Shown: one piece after another, positions 26,516 to 35,440 of the stretch
How positions within the stretch are numbered: the first letter of the stretch is position 1
Layout: each line of letters starts with the position of its first letter
Program-made: the position numbers and the translations under genes
The notes under the pieces: model-generated
Seen by the model: only the letters and a program-made list of their open reading frames with translations
Told to the model about the DNA's origin: nothing
The model's database searches: none
Assembly: GCA_963975245.1 (NCBI GenBank)
Contig: CAXBFJ010000001.1
Location: 372,001-436,000, forward strand
Direction of reading: 5' to 3'
DNA from: Panacagrimonas sp963975245
GTDB taxonomy: Bacteria > Pseudomonadota > Gammaproteobacteria > Nevskiales > Nevskiaceae
DNA: 64,000 nucleotides

Positions 26516-27226
26516 ATGCGTCTGAATAAATTTGTCAGTCAAAGCGGCGTCTGCTCGCGAAGGGAAGCGGATCAGTGGATCGACGCAGGACGAGTATCGG
26601 TCAACGGGGCCGTGGCTGTGCTGGGTACGCAGGTAGAGGAGGGTGACGTCGTCACCGTCGATGGCAAGGAAGTAGGGGAAAAGCGAAGAGCCGTCTATAT
26701 CGCCCTGAACAAGCCGGTAGGCATCACCTGCACCACAGAGAAGCACATCAAGGGAAATATCATCGACTTTGTGGGGCACCGCGAACGCATTTTTCCCATC
26801 GGGCGCCTGGACAAGGATTCGGAAGGCCTGATTCTTCTGACCAACCAGGGTGATATCGTCAATCAGATCCTGCGCGTGGAGAACGCGCACGAGAAGGAAT
26901 ACGTGGTCACCGTGGACCGGCCGATCGACGGCGCCTTTCTTGCAGCCATGTCCGCAGGCGTTGAGCTGCCTGAACTCGGCGCCACGACCTTGCCGTGTCG
27001 CTTGCGCCGCACCGGTCCAAAGACCTTCCACATCATTCTCACGCAGGGCCTTAACCGCCAGATTCGGCGAATGTGCGCCGCGTGCGGCTACAAGGTGCGC
27101 CGTCTTCAGCGGATTCGAATCATCAACGTTGATCTGGCCGGGCTTGCCGTTGGCAAATGGCGTGACCTGAGTACCGAAGAATTGAAGGGGCTGGTTCCCG
27201 GTCTGGACATGCCCTCAGCAGGGTGA
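26516..27226 (+). CDS. rluF: 23S rRNA pseudouridine synthase RluF
   Basis: 236 aa from ATG 26516; the frame is open across the tRNA back to 26294, but that part is not coding. S4-like RNA-binding domain: RLNKFVSQSGVCSRREADQWI. Catalytic motif: GRLDKDSEGLILLTNQG, with the conserved Asp. Then the FHIILTQGLNRQIRRMC motif of the RsuA/RluB/E/F branch. It is most similar in layout to RluF, which modifies U2604 of 23S rRNA, but lacks the long basic C-terminal tail of E. coli RluF. Confidence 0.88.
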   Translation: MRLNKFVSQSGVCSRREADQWIDAGRVSVNGAVAVLGTQVEEGDVVTVDGKEVGEKRRAVYIALNKPVGITCTTEKHIKGNIIDFVGHRERIFPIGRLDKDSEGLILLTNQGDIVNQILRVENAHEKEYVVTVDRPIDGAFLAAMSAGVELPELGATTLPCRLRRTGPKTFHIILTQGLNRQIRRMCAACGYKVRRLQRIRIINVDLAGLAVGKWRDLSTEELKGLVPGLDMPSAG

Positions 27227-27335
27227 TTGGCCGGGTTTGACCCTGAAACTGGCCCTGTCAAAGGTATGGTTCGTGGCTATTTCCATCTGAGCGATAATGG
27301 CGGACTGAAATTTTGATCCAAGCAAAGGAGATACC

Positions 27336-28487
27336 ATGGCTGAGGCCTATATCGTAGACGCGCTGCGCACCCCCACTGGCAAGCGAAAGGGCTCGCTGGC
27401 CAATATTCATCCGGCTGATCTGGGGGCACATGTTCTCAAGAATCTGGTTGAGCGCAACAACATTCCTGCAGAGGAATATGACGACGTGATCTGGGGCGCG
27501 CTCGACGCCATCGGCCCTCTGGCCGGCAACATCGGTCGCTCGTCCTGGTTGGCTGCGGGCCTGCCGGAAACCGTGCCGGGTGTCGTCATTGATCGGCAGT
27601 GTGGTTCGTCGCAGCAGGCCGTTCACTTTGCCGCGCAGGCCATCATGTCGGGCGTCAACGATGTGGTGATTGCGGGCGGCGTGCAGAACATGACCGCTAT
27701 TCCCATCATGTCCGCCGCCATGGCCGGCAAGGCGCTGGGTTTTGAGGATCCCTATTCCGGGTCCACGGGCTGGACCGCCCGCTACGGCAAGACCGAGATT
27801 TCCCAGTTCAACGGCGCCGAGCTGATGGCCGACAAGTGGGGCTTCTCGCGTGAAGACCTGGAAGTGTTCTCGCTCGAATCGCATCGACGCGCACGTGCGG
27901 CTATTGCTGCCGGTCACTTTGATCGCGAGATCGTGCCACTCAATGGTCTGAGCAATGACGAGACCACCCGCGAAACCACGCTGGAAAAGATGGCCGAGCT
28001 CAAGACGCTTCGCGAAGGCGGCAAGATCACCGCGGGCGTGGCCAGTCAGACCTGCGACGGCTCCTCCGGCATCCTGCTGGTGTCTGAAAAAGCCCTGAAG
28101 AAATACAATCTGAAGCCGCGTGCCCGCATTCATCACATGAGCGTGCTGGGTGATGATCCGGTGATGATGCTGTCCGCGCCGATTCCGGCCACCGCAAGGG
28201 CCATGAAGAAGGCAGGCATGAAGCTCGAAGATATCGATCTGGTCGAGATCAACGAAGCCTTTGCGCCAGTACCGATGGCGTGGCTCAAGGAAACCGGTTA
28301 CCCGGCGGAGCGCACCAACGTTAACGGCGGTGCCATCGCCTTGGGTCACCCGCTGGGCGCTACCGGCACCAAGTTGATGACCACGTTGCTGCACGAGCTG
28401 GAGCGCACCAACAAGCGTTACGGCCTGCAGACTATGTGTGAGGGCGGCGGTCTGGCCAACGTGACGATCATCGAGCGCCTGAGCTAA
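27336..28487 (+). CDS. Acetyl-CoA C-acyltransferase (thiolase)
   Basis: 383 aa. Nucleophile Cys89 is in DRQCGSSQQAV, the His is at 338 in NGGAIALGHPLGATG, and the acid/base Cys is at 368 in CEGGGLANVTIIE, the three-residue thiolase active site. It cleaves 3-ketoacyl-CoA with CoA, or runs the reverse condensation. The sequence style (MAEAYIVDALRTPTGKRKGSL) is that of FadA-like or steroid-degradation thiolases rather than PhaA. It stands alone, with an AAAGGAG ribosome site and a strong terminator after it. Confidence 0.9.
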   Translation: MAEAYIVDALRTPTGKRKGSLANIHPADLGAHVLKNLVERNNIPAEEYDDVIWGALDAIGPLAGNIGRSSWLAAGLPETVPGVVIDRQCGSSQQAVHFAAQAIMSGVNDVVIAGGVQNMTAIPIMSAAMAGKALGFEDPYSGSTGWTARYGKTEISQFNGAELMADKWGFSREDLEVFSLESHRRARAAIAAGHFDREIVPLNGLSNDETTRETTLEKMAELKTLREGGKITAGVASQTCDGSSGILLVSEKALKKYNLKPRARIHHMSVLGDDPVMMLSAPIPATARAMKKAGMKLEDIDLVEINEAFAPVPMAWLKETGYPAERTNVNGGAIALGHPLGATGTKLMTTLLHELERTNKRYGLQTMCEGGGLANVTIIERLS

Positions 28488-28515
28488 GCGCAAGATAGAC
28501 CGTTGCTGCATATCA

Positions 28516-28550
28516 GCCCGGCTTCGTGATTGCGAAGCCGGGCTTTTTTT
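28516..28550 (+). terminator. Intrinsic terminator after the thiolase gene
   Basis: An 11-bp perfect stem GCCCGGCTTCG / CGAAGCCGGGC with a 6-nt loop is followed by seven Ts (28544-28550). Confidence 0.9.
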
Positions 28551-28601
28551 CGTCCTAAGCAAGGGGCTGCCCTGCGATTAGCGGCTGGGCCGTGGCAATA
28601 G

Positions 28602-29723
28602 TCAGGTCCTGCGCATCGCATCCTGGCGGTAGATCTCCGGCGGCTTTCCGAACCAACGCTTGAACGCGCGACGGAAATTGGCGCTGTCGTGGTAATTCAG
28701 CAGCGCCGCCACCGCTTCAACCGGGAGCCGGTTTCGGCAAAGATAATCGGCTGCCTGTTGCGAGAGGATGTCGTCGCGAATGCGTCGAAAGCTGGTGTTC
28801 TCTTCTGCCAGTTTTCGAGCCAGCGTTCGTTTGCTGATGAACAGGGCGGCGGCGGCTTCGTCTTCGCTGAGCGTTCCGGGCGGGTGCGAAAGCATCATTT
28901 TCTTGATGCGCGTTGAATAGCGCTGACTATGTCCGGGTAGCTCAGCGAGCATGGTCTCGCATTGCTGCATGGCGAGAAGATAGTTTTCGTGGTTGGCCGA
29001 TGCATTTGGCTCGCGACACAGCGCCATGGGCAAGCGGATGACCAGGCGCTCGCAGCCGAATGTAATTTTTCCCGGCAGGGATCGGGCATAGACAGCCTGA
29101 TATTCCGGTGCTGCGTATGCGAACCTGATTTCAGCTTCATCCGGAGCGCGCCCCACCAGGAACTCAGCGATTTCGAAATAGGACCGGGTCAAGGTTTCCG
29201 ACAGGCAACGCTGGATCTCGGGGGCCATCGGAAACGTGAACACGATCGTGCACTCCAGCCAATCGAGGCGCTCCTCTATGGCGAATTGCGCGAAGTTGAT
29301 CCGTGTGGGCAGAAAATGTTGAATCGCGTGCGTCGCGGTGAACAGGTCTGGGCTGCTGTTGGCGACAAAACTCATGGCGCCGTGGGCCGCCGGTGTCAGG
29401 CGCTTGCCCAGGCGCAGACCAAAATCCGGATGCGGAGAAATGCGTAGCGCGTTGCGCAAAATCTGAATTTGTTGCGCGGCAGTCAGGCGTTGATCGTCGC
29501 GCAGAAACTGCTCGGGTCTCAGCTCGGTGCCAAGCAATAAACCCGACAAGCTCTTGGGGGTCAGGCCCAACTCGCGCGCGATCAGGCGCGAATAGCTCGA
29601 TGGCATATCGGCTACGGTGTCCTTCTGAGACTTTGCACGCTCCAAGTCGTTCTCCAGGGCCGACCACCGATAGCGGGCACCAGTGTCTTGAAATGACTCC
29701 ATTGTGTCAAAAAATGACCTCAT
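28602..29723 (-). CDS. AraC-family transcriptional regulator
   Basis: 373 aa; ATG 29702, seven codons in, is an alternative start. The N-terminal ~230 residues form the arabinose-binding-like effector domain found in OruR/alkane-type AraC proteins. The C-terminal double HTH is complete (ISKRTLARKLAEENTSFRRIRDDILSQQAADYL and AVAALLNYHDSANFRRAFKRWFGKPPEIYR). It is divergent from the CYP153A gene over 101 bases and is its likely activator; in Marinobacter-type operons an AraC regulator is also linked to CYP153A. The inducer is unknown. Confidence 0.88.
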   Translation of the reverse strand: MRSFFDTMESFQDTGARYRWSALENDLERAKSQKDTVADMPSSYSRLIARELGLTPKSLSGLLLGTELRPEQFLRDDQRLTAAQQIQILRNALRISPHPDFGLRLGKRLTPAAHGAMSFVANSSPDLFTATHAIQHFLPTRINFAQFAIEERLDWLECTIVFTFPMAPEIQRCLSETLTRSYFEIAEFLVGRAPDEAEIRFAYAAPEYQAVYARSLPGKITFGCERLVIRLPMALCREPNASANHENYLLAMQQCETMLAELPGHSQRYSTRIKKMMLSHPPGTLSEDEAAAALFISKRTLARKLAEENTSFRRIRDDILSQQAADYLCRNRLPVEAVAALLNYHDSANFRRAFKRWFGKPPEIYRQDAMRRT

Positions 29724-29824
29724 GGTCGGTACATCGGCGGTTTACTCTGCTTTCATCGGGCAAGGACCTGCGACGCTTCCTTTGGCTTGCCAGAATCAAT
29801 GATAAAAATGAGGAGAACGTCAAA

Positions 29825-31234
29825 ATGACGACTGCAACTCGCGTTATGGACAGCCTGCAAACTCGGGCAGTCAACACCGCCAGCAACCTGGTGCCGATGC
29901 ACTGGCAGATTCGCGCGCTTCAGGCATTGGTGAAGGCCAAGAAAACGGTGCTCGGTGCGCGCCCGGTGCCCAAGTTCGTTGAGCAGCCGGTTCCGGACGT
30001 CAGCAGCCTAGCGCTGGAAGATGTTGACGTCAGCAATCCGTTTTTGTTCCGTCAGGATCAGTGGCGCGCCTACTACAAGCGGCTGCGTGATGAGGCGCCG
30101 GTGCACTATCAGAAGAACAGCCCCTTCGGTCCGTTCTGGGCGGTGACCCGCTATGAGGACATCGTGTACGTGGATAAGCACCACGATCTGTTTTCATCCG
30201 AACCGGTGATCATTCTTGGCGATACTCCGGAAGGTTTGCCGCTGACGATGTTCATTGCGATGGATCCGCCAAAGCACGACGTGCAGCGCAAGGCGGTGCA
30301 GGGTGTGGTGGCACCGCAGAACCTGAAAGAGATGGAAGGCCTGATCCGCCAGCGTACGCAGGAGGTGCTGGATAGTCTCCCCCTAGACACGCCGTTTGAC
30401 TGGGTGTCCACGGTGTCCATTGAACTGACCGGGCGCATGCTTGCCACCTTGCTGGATTTTCCCTACGACAAGCGAGACAAGTTGGTGTACTGGTCTGATC
30501 TGGTCACCGGGTCACCCGAAACCACCGGTGGCGCCTATGCCGACCCGGACGAAATATTTATCGGGGCGGCTGATATGGCTCGGCATTTTTCCGAGCTGTG
30601 GCATGACAAAGCAGCGCGCCATGCCGCGGGTGAGGCGCGCAGCTTTGACCTGATTAGCCTGATGCAAAGCAGCGAAGACACGCGCGACTTGATCAAGCGG
30701 CCGATGGAGTTTCTGGGCAATCTGGTCTTGCTGATCGTCGGTGGCAATGACACCACTCGCAACTCCATGAGCGGGGGTGTGCTGGCCCTGAATGAGTTCC
30801 CGGAAGAGTTCGCCAAACTGAAAGCCAATCCAGAACTGATTCCGAACATGGTGTCGGAGATCATCCGTTGGCAGACCCCACTGGCCTACATGCGCAGGGT
30901 TGCCAAGCAGGACGTGGAACTCGGTGGTCAGACCATCAAGAAGGGTGATCGCGTGATGATGTGCTATGCCTCCGGTAATCGTGATGAGCGAAAGATCGAA
31001 AGCCCGGATCAATTCATCATCGACCGCAAGGGCGCGCGAAGTCATTTGTCATTCGGATTTGGTATCCACCGGTGCATGGGCAACCGTCTGGCAGAAATGC
31101 AATTGCAGATCCTGTGGGAAGAATTGCTGGCCCGGTTTGACAACATCGAGGTTCTGGAAGCGCCTGAGCGCGTGCAGTCCAATTTTGTGCGCGGCTATTC
31201 CAAGATGATGGTGAAACTCACGGCGAAAGGGTAA
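29825..31234 (+). CDS. Cytochrome P450, CYP153A-type terminal hydroxylase
   Basis: 469 aa from ATG 29825 with AGGAGAACG upstream. Heme-thiolate loop FGFGIHRCMG gives Cys417. The oxygen-activating helix is GGNDTTRNS, and the ExxR helix is EIIRWQTP. Long stretches (for example RDEAPVHYQKNSPFGPFW and FIAMDPPKHDVQR) agree with my recollection of Marinobacter CYP153A, which omega-hydroxylates alkanes, fatty alcohols and fatty acids. The enzyme is soluble and needs a ferredoxin and ferredoxin reductase. Neither is encoded next to it here, unlike the Marinobacter operon. Confidence 0.93.
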   Translation: MTTATRVMDSLQTRAVNTASNLVPMHWQIRALQALVKAKKTVLGARPVPKFVEQPVPDVSSLALEDVDVSNPFLFRQDQWRAYYKRLRDEAPVHYQKNSPFGPFWAVTRYEDIVYVDKHHDLFSSEPVIILGDTPEGLPLTMFIAMDPPKHDVQRKAVQGVVAPQNLKEMEGLIRQRTQEVLDSLPLDTPFDWVSTVSIELTGRMLATLLDFPYDKRDKLVYWSDLVTGSPETTGGAYADPDEIFIGAADMARHFSELWHDKAARHAAGEARSFDLISLMQSSEDTRDLIKRPMEFLGNLVLLIVGGNDTTRNSMSGGVLALNEFPEEFAKLKANPELIPNMVSEIIRWQTPLAYMRRVAKQDVELGGQTIKKGDRVMMCYASGNRDERKIESPDQFIIDRKGARSHLSFGFGIHRCMGNRLAEMQLQILWEELLARFDNIEVLEAPERVQSNFVRGYSKMMVKLTAKG

Positions 31235-31290
31235 TAGCGTGCGGGGCGTCTGTAGCGGAATCGCAACGCGAGTTGCTCCCGTGATTTCGG

Positions 31291-31322
31291 GCAGGTCCTG
31301 GCAGGGCAGAGACCTGCCTTTC
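31291..31322 (+). terminator. Possible terminator after the CYP153A gene
   Basis: GGCAGGTC pairs with GACCTGCC across a 13-nt loop, followed by a short TTT. It lies between the P450 and dioxygenase genes, so the two may be transcribed separately. Confidence 0.45.
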
Positions 31323-31342
31323 GCGCGCTGCGGGCTCTCCCC

Positions 31343-32188
31343 ATGAAGCTACAGGCGATCGCATCTGGCCAAGCCTGCGGCGCGACGGTAACGGGCCTCG
31401 ATTTGTCGCAGCCGCTCGACACAGCCACCATTGCCGAAATTCGATCGGCCTGGCTTGAGCATCATGTGTTGTCGTTCCCGGACCAGGCGTTGAGCGATGA
31501 CGATCTGGAACGTTTCACGCTCTACTTTGGTGGCTACGGCGAGGATCCTTTCATCGCACCGATTCCCGGTCGCAAACACGTGATCGCGGTGCAGCGTCGC
31601 GCCACGGAGACCTCGCCGCTGTTTGCGGAGAACTGGCACAGCGACTGGAGCTTTCAGGCGCAGCCGCCTGCCGGGACCTGTCTCTACGGGATCACCATTC
31701 CGCCAGTGGGCGGCGACACCTTGTTCGCCAACCAGCACGCAGCTCTCAATGCGATGCCTGACAAGTTGCGCGCGCGCATTGAAGGGCGCAATGCCATCCA
31801 TTCTGCAAAGCGTGCTTATGCGCCCGACGGCATGTACGGCATGGGCGATGCCAAGAGCCGTTCGATGGTGATCCTGCCGTCCAGGGACGCCGAGAAAACA
31901 CAGCGGCATCCACTGATCCGCAAACATCCCGAAACGGAACGGGAAGGCCTGTTCGGCTGTTTTGGCTACATCGTTGGCATAGAAGACATGGATGACAACG
32001 CGGCCATGGAATCGATGATGGATGTGTACCAGTGGCAGACCCGCGAGGAATTCCAGTACCGGCATCACTGGCAGCCGAAGATGCTGGTGATGTGGGATAA
32101 CCGTTCTCTTTTGCACGCTGCAACCGGCGGCTATGCAGGACATGATCGCCTGCTGCACCGGACGACCATCGCAGCCGCCCGAAGCTGA
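31343..32188 (+). CDS. TauD/TfdA-family alpha-ketoglutarate-dependent dioxygenase
   Basis: 281 aa, the usual size for this Fe(II)/2-oxoglutarate family. The metal ligands His99 and Asp101 are in NWHSDWSF and the distal His is probably His272 (LLHRTTIAA). The TLFANQHAALNAMP region binds 2-oxoglutarate. Relatives act on taurine, alkylsulfates, 2,4-D and similar compounds; the substrate here is not evident. It follows the P450 by 108 bases on the same strand. Confidence 0.88.
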   Translation: MKLQAIASGQACGATVTGLDLSQPLDTATIAEIRSAWLEHHVLSFPDQALSDDDLERFTLYFGGYGEDPFIAPIPGRKHVIAVQRRATETSPLFAENWHSDWSFQAQPPAGTCLYGITIPPVGGDTLFANQHAALNAMPDKLRARIEGRNAIHSAKRAYAPDGMYGMGDAKSRSMVILPSRDAEKTQRHPLIRKHPETEREGLFGCFGYIVGIEDMDDNAAMESMMDVYQWQTREEFQYRHHWQPKMLVMWDNRSLLHAATGGYAGHDRLLHRTTIAAARS

Positions 32189-32357
32189 TTCCGCCATATG
32201 GTCGGTTGGCGTGCTGGTGTGCTCGCTCAACTGGAGCCCGGCCTCAACTCGCAACAGTGTGCGAGCAAGATCTTAATCTGCGGAGGGCGAGGGAGCCCGG
32301 TAGGCGTCTGCTTCGAGGCTTGATCCACAAGCAGAAGGACGGGGGCTTTTGCCGGCC

Positions 32358-33653
32358 TCAGGCTGCCTTTCGATTCTTGTTCTTGGCGACGAGCTTGGCC
32401 GGTGGGCGCACAACCGTGGCCTTCACCGCATTCAGGCGAGTGTCTGTGATCTCGAACTGATAGCCCTCGATCTCAACCTTCTTTCCGGGTTGCGGAATGT
32501 TTTCCAGCTTCTCGAGCAACAGGCCGTTAATGGTTTTCGGTCCGTCTGTTGGTAGCTTCCAGCCCAGCGAACGATTCAGGCTGCGCAGCGTGACGGAGCC
32601 GGAAATCCTGAAGCTTCCGTCCGGATCGGCGTAGACGTTCTTGATGCGCGTGGCCGGATCGGAGGTGAATTCTCCGACAACTTCCTCGAGGATATCCTCC
32701 AGGGTCACCAGCCCCTGGATATCGCCGTACTCATCCACGACGAAGCCAATGCGGCGCTTCTGGTTCTGGAAATTGAGCAACTGCTGATTGAGCGGTGTGC
32801 CTTCCGGAACAAAGTAGGGTTCCTTGGCGATATCAATCAGTGAACGCGTATCCAGTGTGTCATTAGCCAGTGCGGTCATCAGGCGGCGCACATGCACCAC
32901 GCCACAGAGTTCATCAATGGAGCCGCTGAACAGGGGCAGACGCGTGTGCTGGGTGGCGAGGATCTGCTCGCGGATCTCTTCCCATGGCTCGGACACATCA
33001 ACGCCGACGATCTCGTTGCGCGGCACCATGATGTCTTCGACGGTGCCGTGTTCCAGATCCAGGATGGACAACAGCATTTTCTGGTGTCGCTGCGGGATCA
33101 TGGCGCCAGCCTCAGCCACCACCGTACGCAACTCTTCGGTTGATAGGCTGTGTTGCGCGGCTTCTTCAGGGCTGACCCCGAGAATGCGCAGCAGTCCGTT
33201 GCTGATCAGGTTGACTACCCACACCAGCGGAAACATCAGGCGCAGGAGCGGCCAGAAGACATAGGCCGCCGGTATGCCGATTCTTTCCGGGTGCAATGCA
33301 GCCAAGGTCTTGGGTGTGACTTCGCTGAAAATCAGCAGGGTGATCGTCAGCGAGCCGGTGGCGATGGCAATGCCGGTATCGCCTGGAAAAATGCGCAGGG
33401 CAATCACTGTGGCGACCGCGGCGGCCAAGCTGTTGACGAAATTGTTGCCCAGCAGGATGGTGCCGATCAGGCGGTCGGGCCGCTCCAAAAGCTCATGTGC
33501 CAGCTTCGATCCGCGATGACCAGCCTTCGCCCGGGTCTTGAGGCGGTAACGGTTCAGGGTCATCAGGCCGGTTTCCGAGCCTGAGAAAAATGCTGAGAGC
33601 GCGAGCAGAACTACCAGGAGTCCGAATAGCGCAGGTAAGGGTATGTCGTTCAA
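32358..33653 (-). CDS. corB: CorB/YfjD-type HlyC/CorC family membrane protein
   Basis: 431 aa. The DUF21 (CNNM) transmembrane domain covers about residues 1-190, with FFSGSETGLMTLNRYRLK and the IFSEVTPKTLA motif. A CBS pair follows (~205-330; DLEHGTVEDIMVPRNEIVGVD, then EYGDIQGLVTLEDILEEVVGE), then the C-terminal CorC_HlyC domain to residue ~420. The family handles Mg2+ transport or efflux. Its place beside ypjD and ffh is the conserved E. coli ypjD-yfjD-ffh neighbourhood. Confidence 0.92.
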   Translation of the reverse strand: MNDIPLPALFGLLVVLLALSAFFSGSETGLMTLNRYRLKTRAKAGHRGSKLAHELLERPDRLIGTILLGNNFVNSLAAAVATVIALRIFPGDTGIAIATGSLTITLLIFSEVTPKTLAALHPERIGIPAAYVFWPLLRLMFPLVWVVNLISNGLLRILGVSPEEAAQHSLSTEELRTVVAEAGAMIPQRHQKMLLSILDLEHGTVEDIMVPRNEIVGVDVSEPWEEIREQILATQHTRLPLFSGSIDELCGVVHVRRLMTALANDTLDTRSLIDIAKEPYFVPEGTPLNQQLLNFQNQKRRIGFVVDEYGDIQGLVTLEDILEEVVGEFTSDPATRIKNVYADPDGSFRISGSVTLRSLNRSLGWKLPTDGPKTINGLLLEKLENIPQPGKKVEIEGYQFEITDTRLNAVKATVVRPPAKLVAKNKNRKAA

Positions 33654-33740
33654 GTAGGTGGCAAAAGCCGATGGCCGCTGAGCTTGTTTGTTACTGAATG
33701 AAGGGCTTGGGTGTCAAGCCATGCGACTTGAAGTATGTGT

Positions 33741-34526
33741 TCAAACCCAATGTTTTCCAAAGATTTGTTCAAGAATTATCTTGCTGCCAAAGTACGCGAG
33801 AATCAGGGTCGCATAGCCCGAGAGCGCCCAGCGAGTCGCAGTTTTTCCGCGCCAGCCATAGCGCCACCGGCCCCACAACAGGACGCCGAAGATCAGCCAC
33901 GCAGAGATAGATAGAACCGTCTTGTGGGCCAGATGCTGGGCCAGCCAGTCGTGTACAAACCACAGGCCAGTCAGCAGGGTCAGGCTGAGCATCACAAAGC
34001 CGAGGGCGATGAGCTGGAACAGCACGTTTTCCATGGTCTGAAGCGGCGGCATGCGGCCATCGGACGGGCTCACCCTGTGTCGATGCAGCAGCCTTTCCTG
34101 AATGGCCAGGGCGACCGACTGGACAGCAGCCAGCGTCAACAGCCCGGCGCTGAGCAGCGATATCAGGATGTGCGAGCTCACCTGCCATTCCTCAACCTTA
34201 ATCTGACTGAGCGGCGAGGGGGCCAGCGCGGCCCACAATGCGAATAGTCCGGCGAGCGGATACACCACTACGCCATTGATGCTGACCGGCTCTCTGAACG
34301 AGAACACCCAGAGTAGAAGTGAGGACTGCCAGGCAAACAGGGAGGCGGCTTCGGTGGTGCCGATGCGCAGGCTGCCTTCGTGGACCAGCCCCAGCAGAAG
34401 CGCAAGCAGATGTGCGCTCAGAGCAAAAGGCGCCAGCCAGCGAATGCGTTCGGGCCTGTTCCAGGCGAACAGGCCACAGGCGCTGTAGCACGCCAGAGCG
34501 ATTAGGGAAGCAGTCAGGGCATTCAT
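33741..34526 (-). CDS. ypjD: Inner-membrane protein YpjD, CcsA/CcmC-like
   Basis: 261 aa from ATG 34526; ATG 34553 is an in-frame alternative. Around eight hydrophobic segments with the cytochrome c assembly (CcsA) region and the LAHKTVLSISAWLIFGVLLWGRWRYGWRG segment, which resembles the haem-handling part of CcmC/CcsA proteins. In E. coli YpjD is linked to magnesium/CorB function rather than proven haem delivery. It lies between corB and ffh. Confidence 0.85.
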   Translation of the reverse strand: MNALTASLIALACYSACGLFAWNRPERIRWLAPFALSAHLLALLLGLVHEGSLRIGTTEAASLFAWQSSLLLWVFSFREPVSINGVVVYPLAGLFALWAALAPSPLSQIKVEEWQVSSHILISLLSAGLLTLAAVQSVALAIQERLLHRHRVSPSDGRMPPLQTMENVLFQLIALGFVMLSLTLLTGLWFVHDWLAQHLAHKTVLSISAWLIFGVLLWGRWRYGWRGKTATRWALSGYATLILAYFGSKIILEQIFGKHWV

Positions 34527-34611
34527 CCGAGCCCCGGAGAATAGCATTGGCAAGCGAGGGCTAAGGGCAGGAGCTGCATGCTAGGATCACTTTGAACTTT
34601 GCGAGAACGTG

Positions 34612-35379
34612 ATGCGAATCAAGGTGCTGGGATGTAGTGGAGGCGTCGGGCCCGACTTGCGCACCACCGCTCTGCTGGTTGATGACGAGATTCTGATTGA
34701 TGCCGGGACCGGCGTCTGCGACCTCGATCTTGTGCAAATGCGCAAAATTGGGCGCGTCTTCCTGACCCACTCCCACCTTGACCACGTATGTGGTCTGGCG
34801 TTCATGGCTGACAATCTGTTCGATGAAATCCAGCGCCCGGTCGAGATCATGGGCATCAGCGAGACCCTGCGGATCCTGCGGCGCAATCTGTTCAATTGGA
34901 AGCTGTGGCCGGATTTCACCAAGCTGCCGAGTCGCGAGGCACCCGTGATCAAGTTTCGATCCATTCGCAGCGAACGGCGTGTGGATCTGGGGGAGGGCCG
35001 CAGCCTTTGTGCCTTTGCCGTCCGGCATACGGTTCCAGCGGTTGGCTACGTGCTGGAAACGCCCAATGGCGTTTTCGCATTTACGGGTGACACCGGCTCC
35101 TGCCCGCAGATGTGGGACTTCCTGAATGGGTTGGAGCGGCTCGACTATCTGATGATTGATGTGGCGTTTCCCGATCAGGAAGCTTGCCTGGGCGAGATCG
35201 CGAAACATTACACACCGGCGCTGCTCGGCGACGAGCTGTCGTCGCTCCGCCACCGACCAGAGTTGTTGCTGACCCACCATAAGCCCGGCTGTGGCCCGAC
35301 CCTGGATGCCCAATGCCGGCGCGCAATGAAAGGCTGGAAGCATCGCCACCTCAAGAGGGGCGACGTCATCGAGATCTGA
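34612..35379 (+). CDS. Metallo-beta-lactamase-fold 3',5'-cyclic nucleotide phosphodiesterase-like protein
   Basis: 255 aa from ATG 34612; GTG 34609 directly precedes it. The metal-binding HSHLDH motif is in LTHSHLDHVCGLAF, followed by FTGDTGSCPQMW and a final HHKPG histidine. The sequence pattern is that of class II cyclic-nucleotide phosphodiesterases (yeast PDE1/CpdP type). It may lower cAMP, but other phosphodiester substrates are possible. It is divergent from ypjD and 61 bases upstream of ffh. Confidence 0.72.
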   Translation: MRIKVLGCSGGVGPDLRTTALLVDDEILIDAGTGVCDLDLVQMRKIGRVFLTHSHLDHVCGLAFMADNLFDEIQRPVEIMGISETLRILRRNLFNWKLWPDFTKLPSREAPVIKFRSIRSERRVDLGEGRSLCAFAVRHTVPAVGYVLETPNGVFAFTGDTGSCPQMWDFLNGLERLDYLMIDVAFPDQEACLGEIAKHYTPALLGDELSSLRHRPELLLTHHKPGCGPTLDAQCRRAMKGWKHRHLKRGDVIEI

Positions 35380-35440
35380 ACGAGAATTGCTCGGGCGAAT
35401 CGGTTAGCCTTTCGCCTCGATTTTCAGCGCACCACCCTAC

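Noticed and set aside
25697..27031. 444-codon minus-strand frame through the tRNA and tandem repeats
   Set aside because: It runs through the tRNA, the repeats, and the antisense strands of cti and rluF. Its repetitive protein is just the translated 140-bp unit; no family resemblance.
27258..28562. 434-codon minus-strand frame opposite the thiolase
   Set aside because: Shadow of a thiolase with a complete active site; composition rich in His/Gln/Arg as expected for antisense frames.
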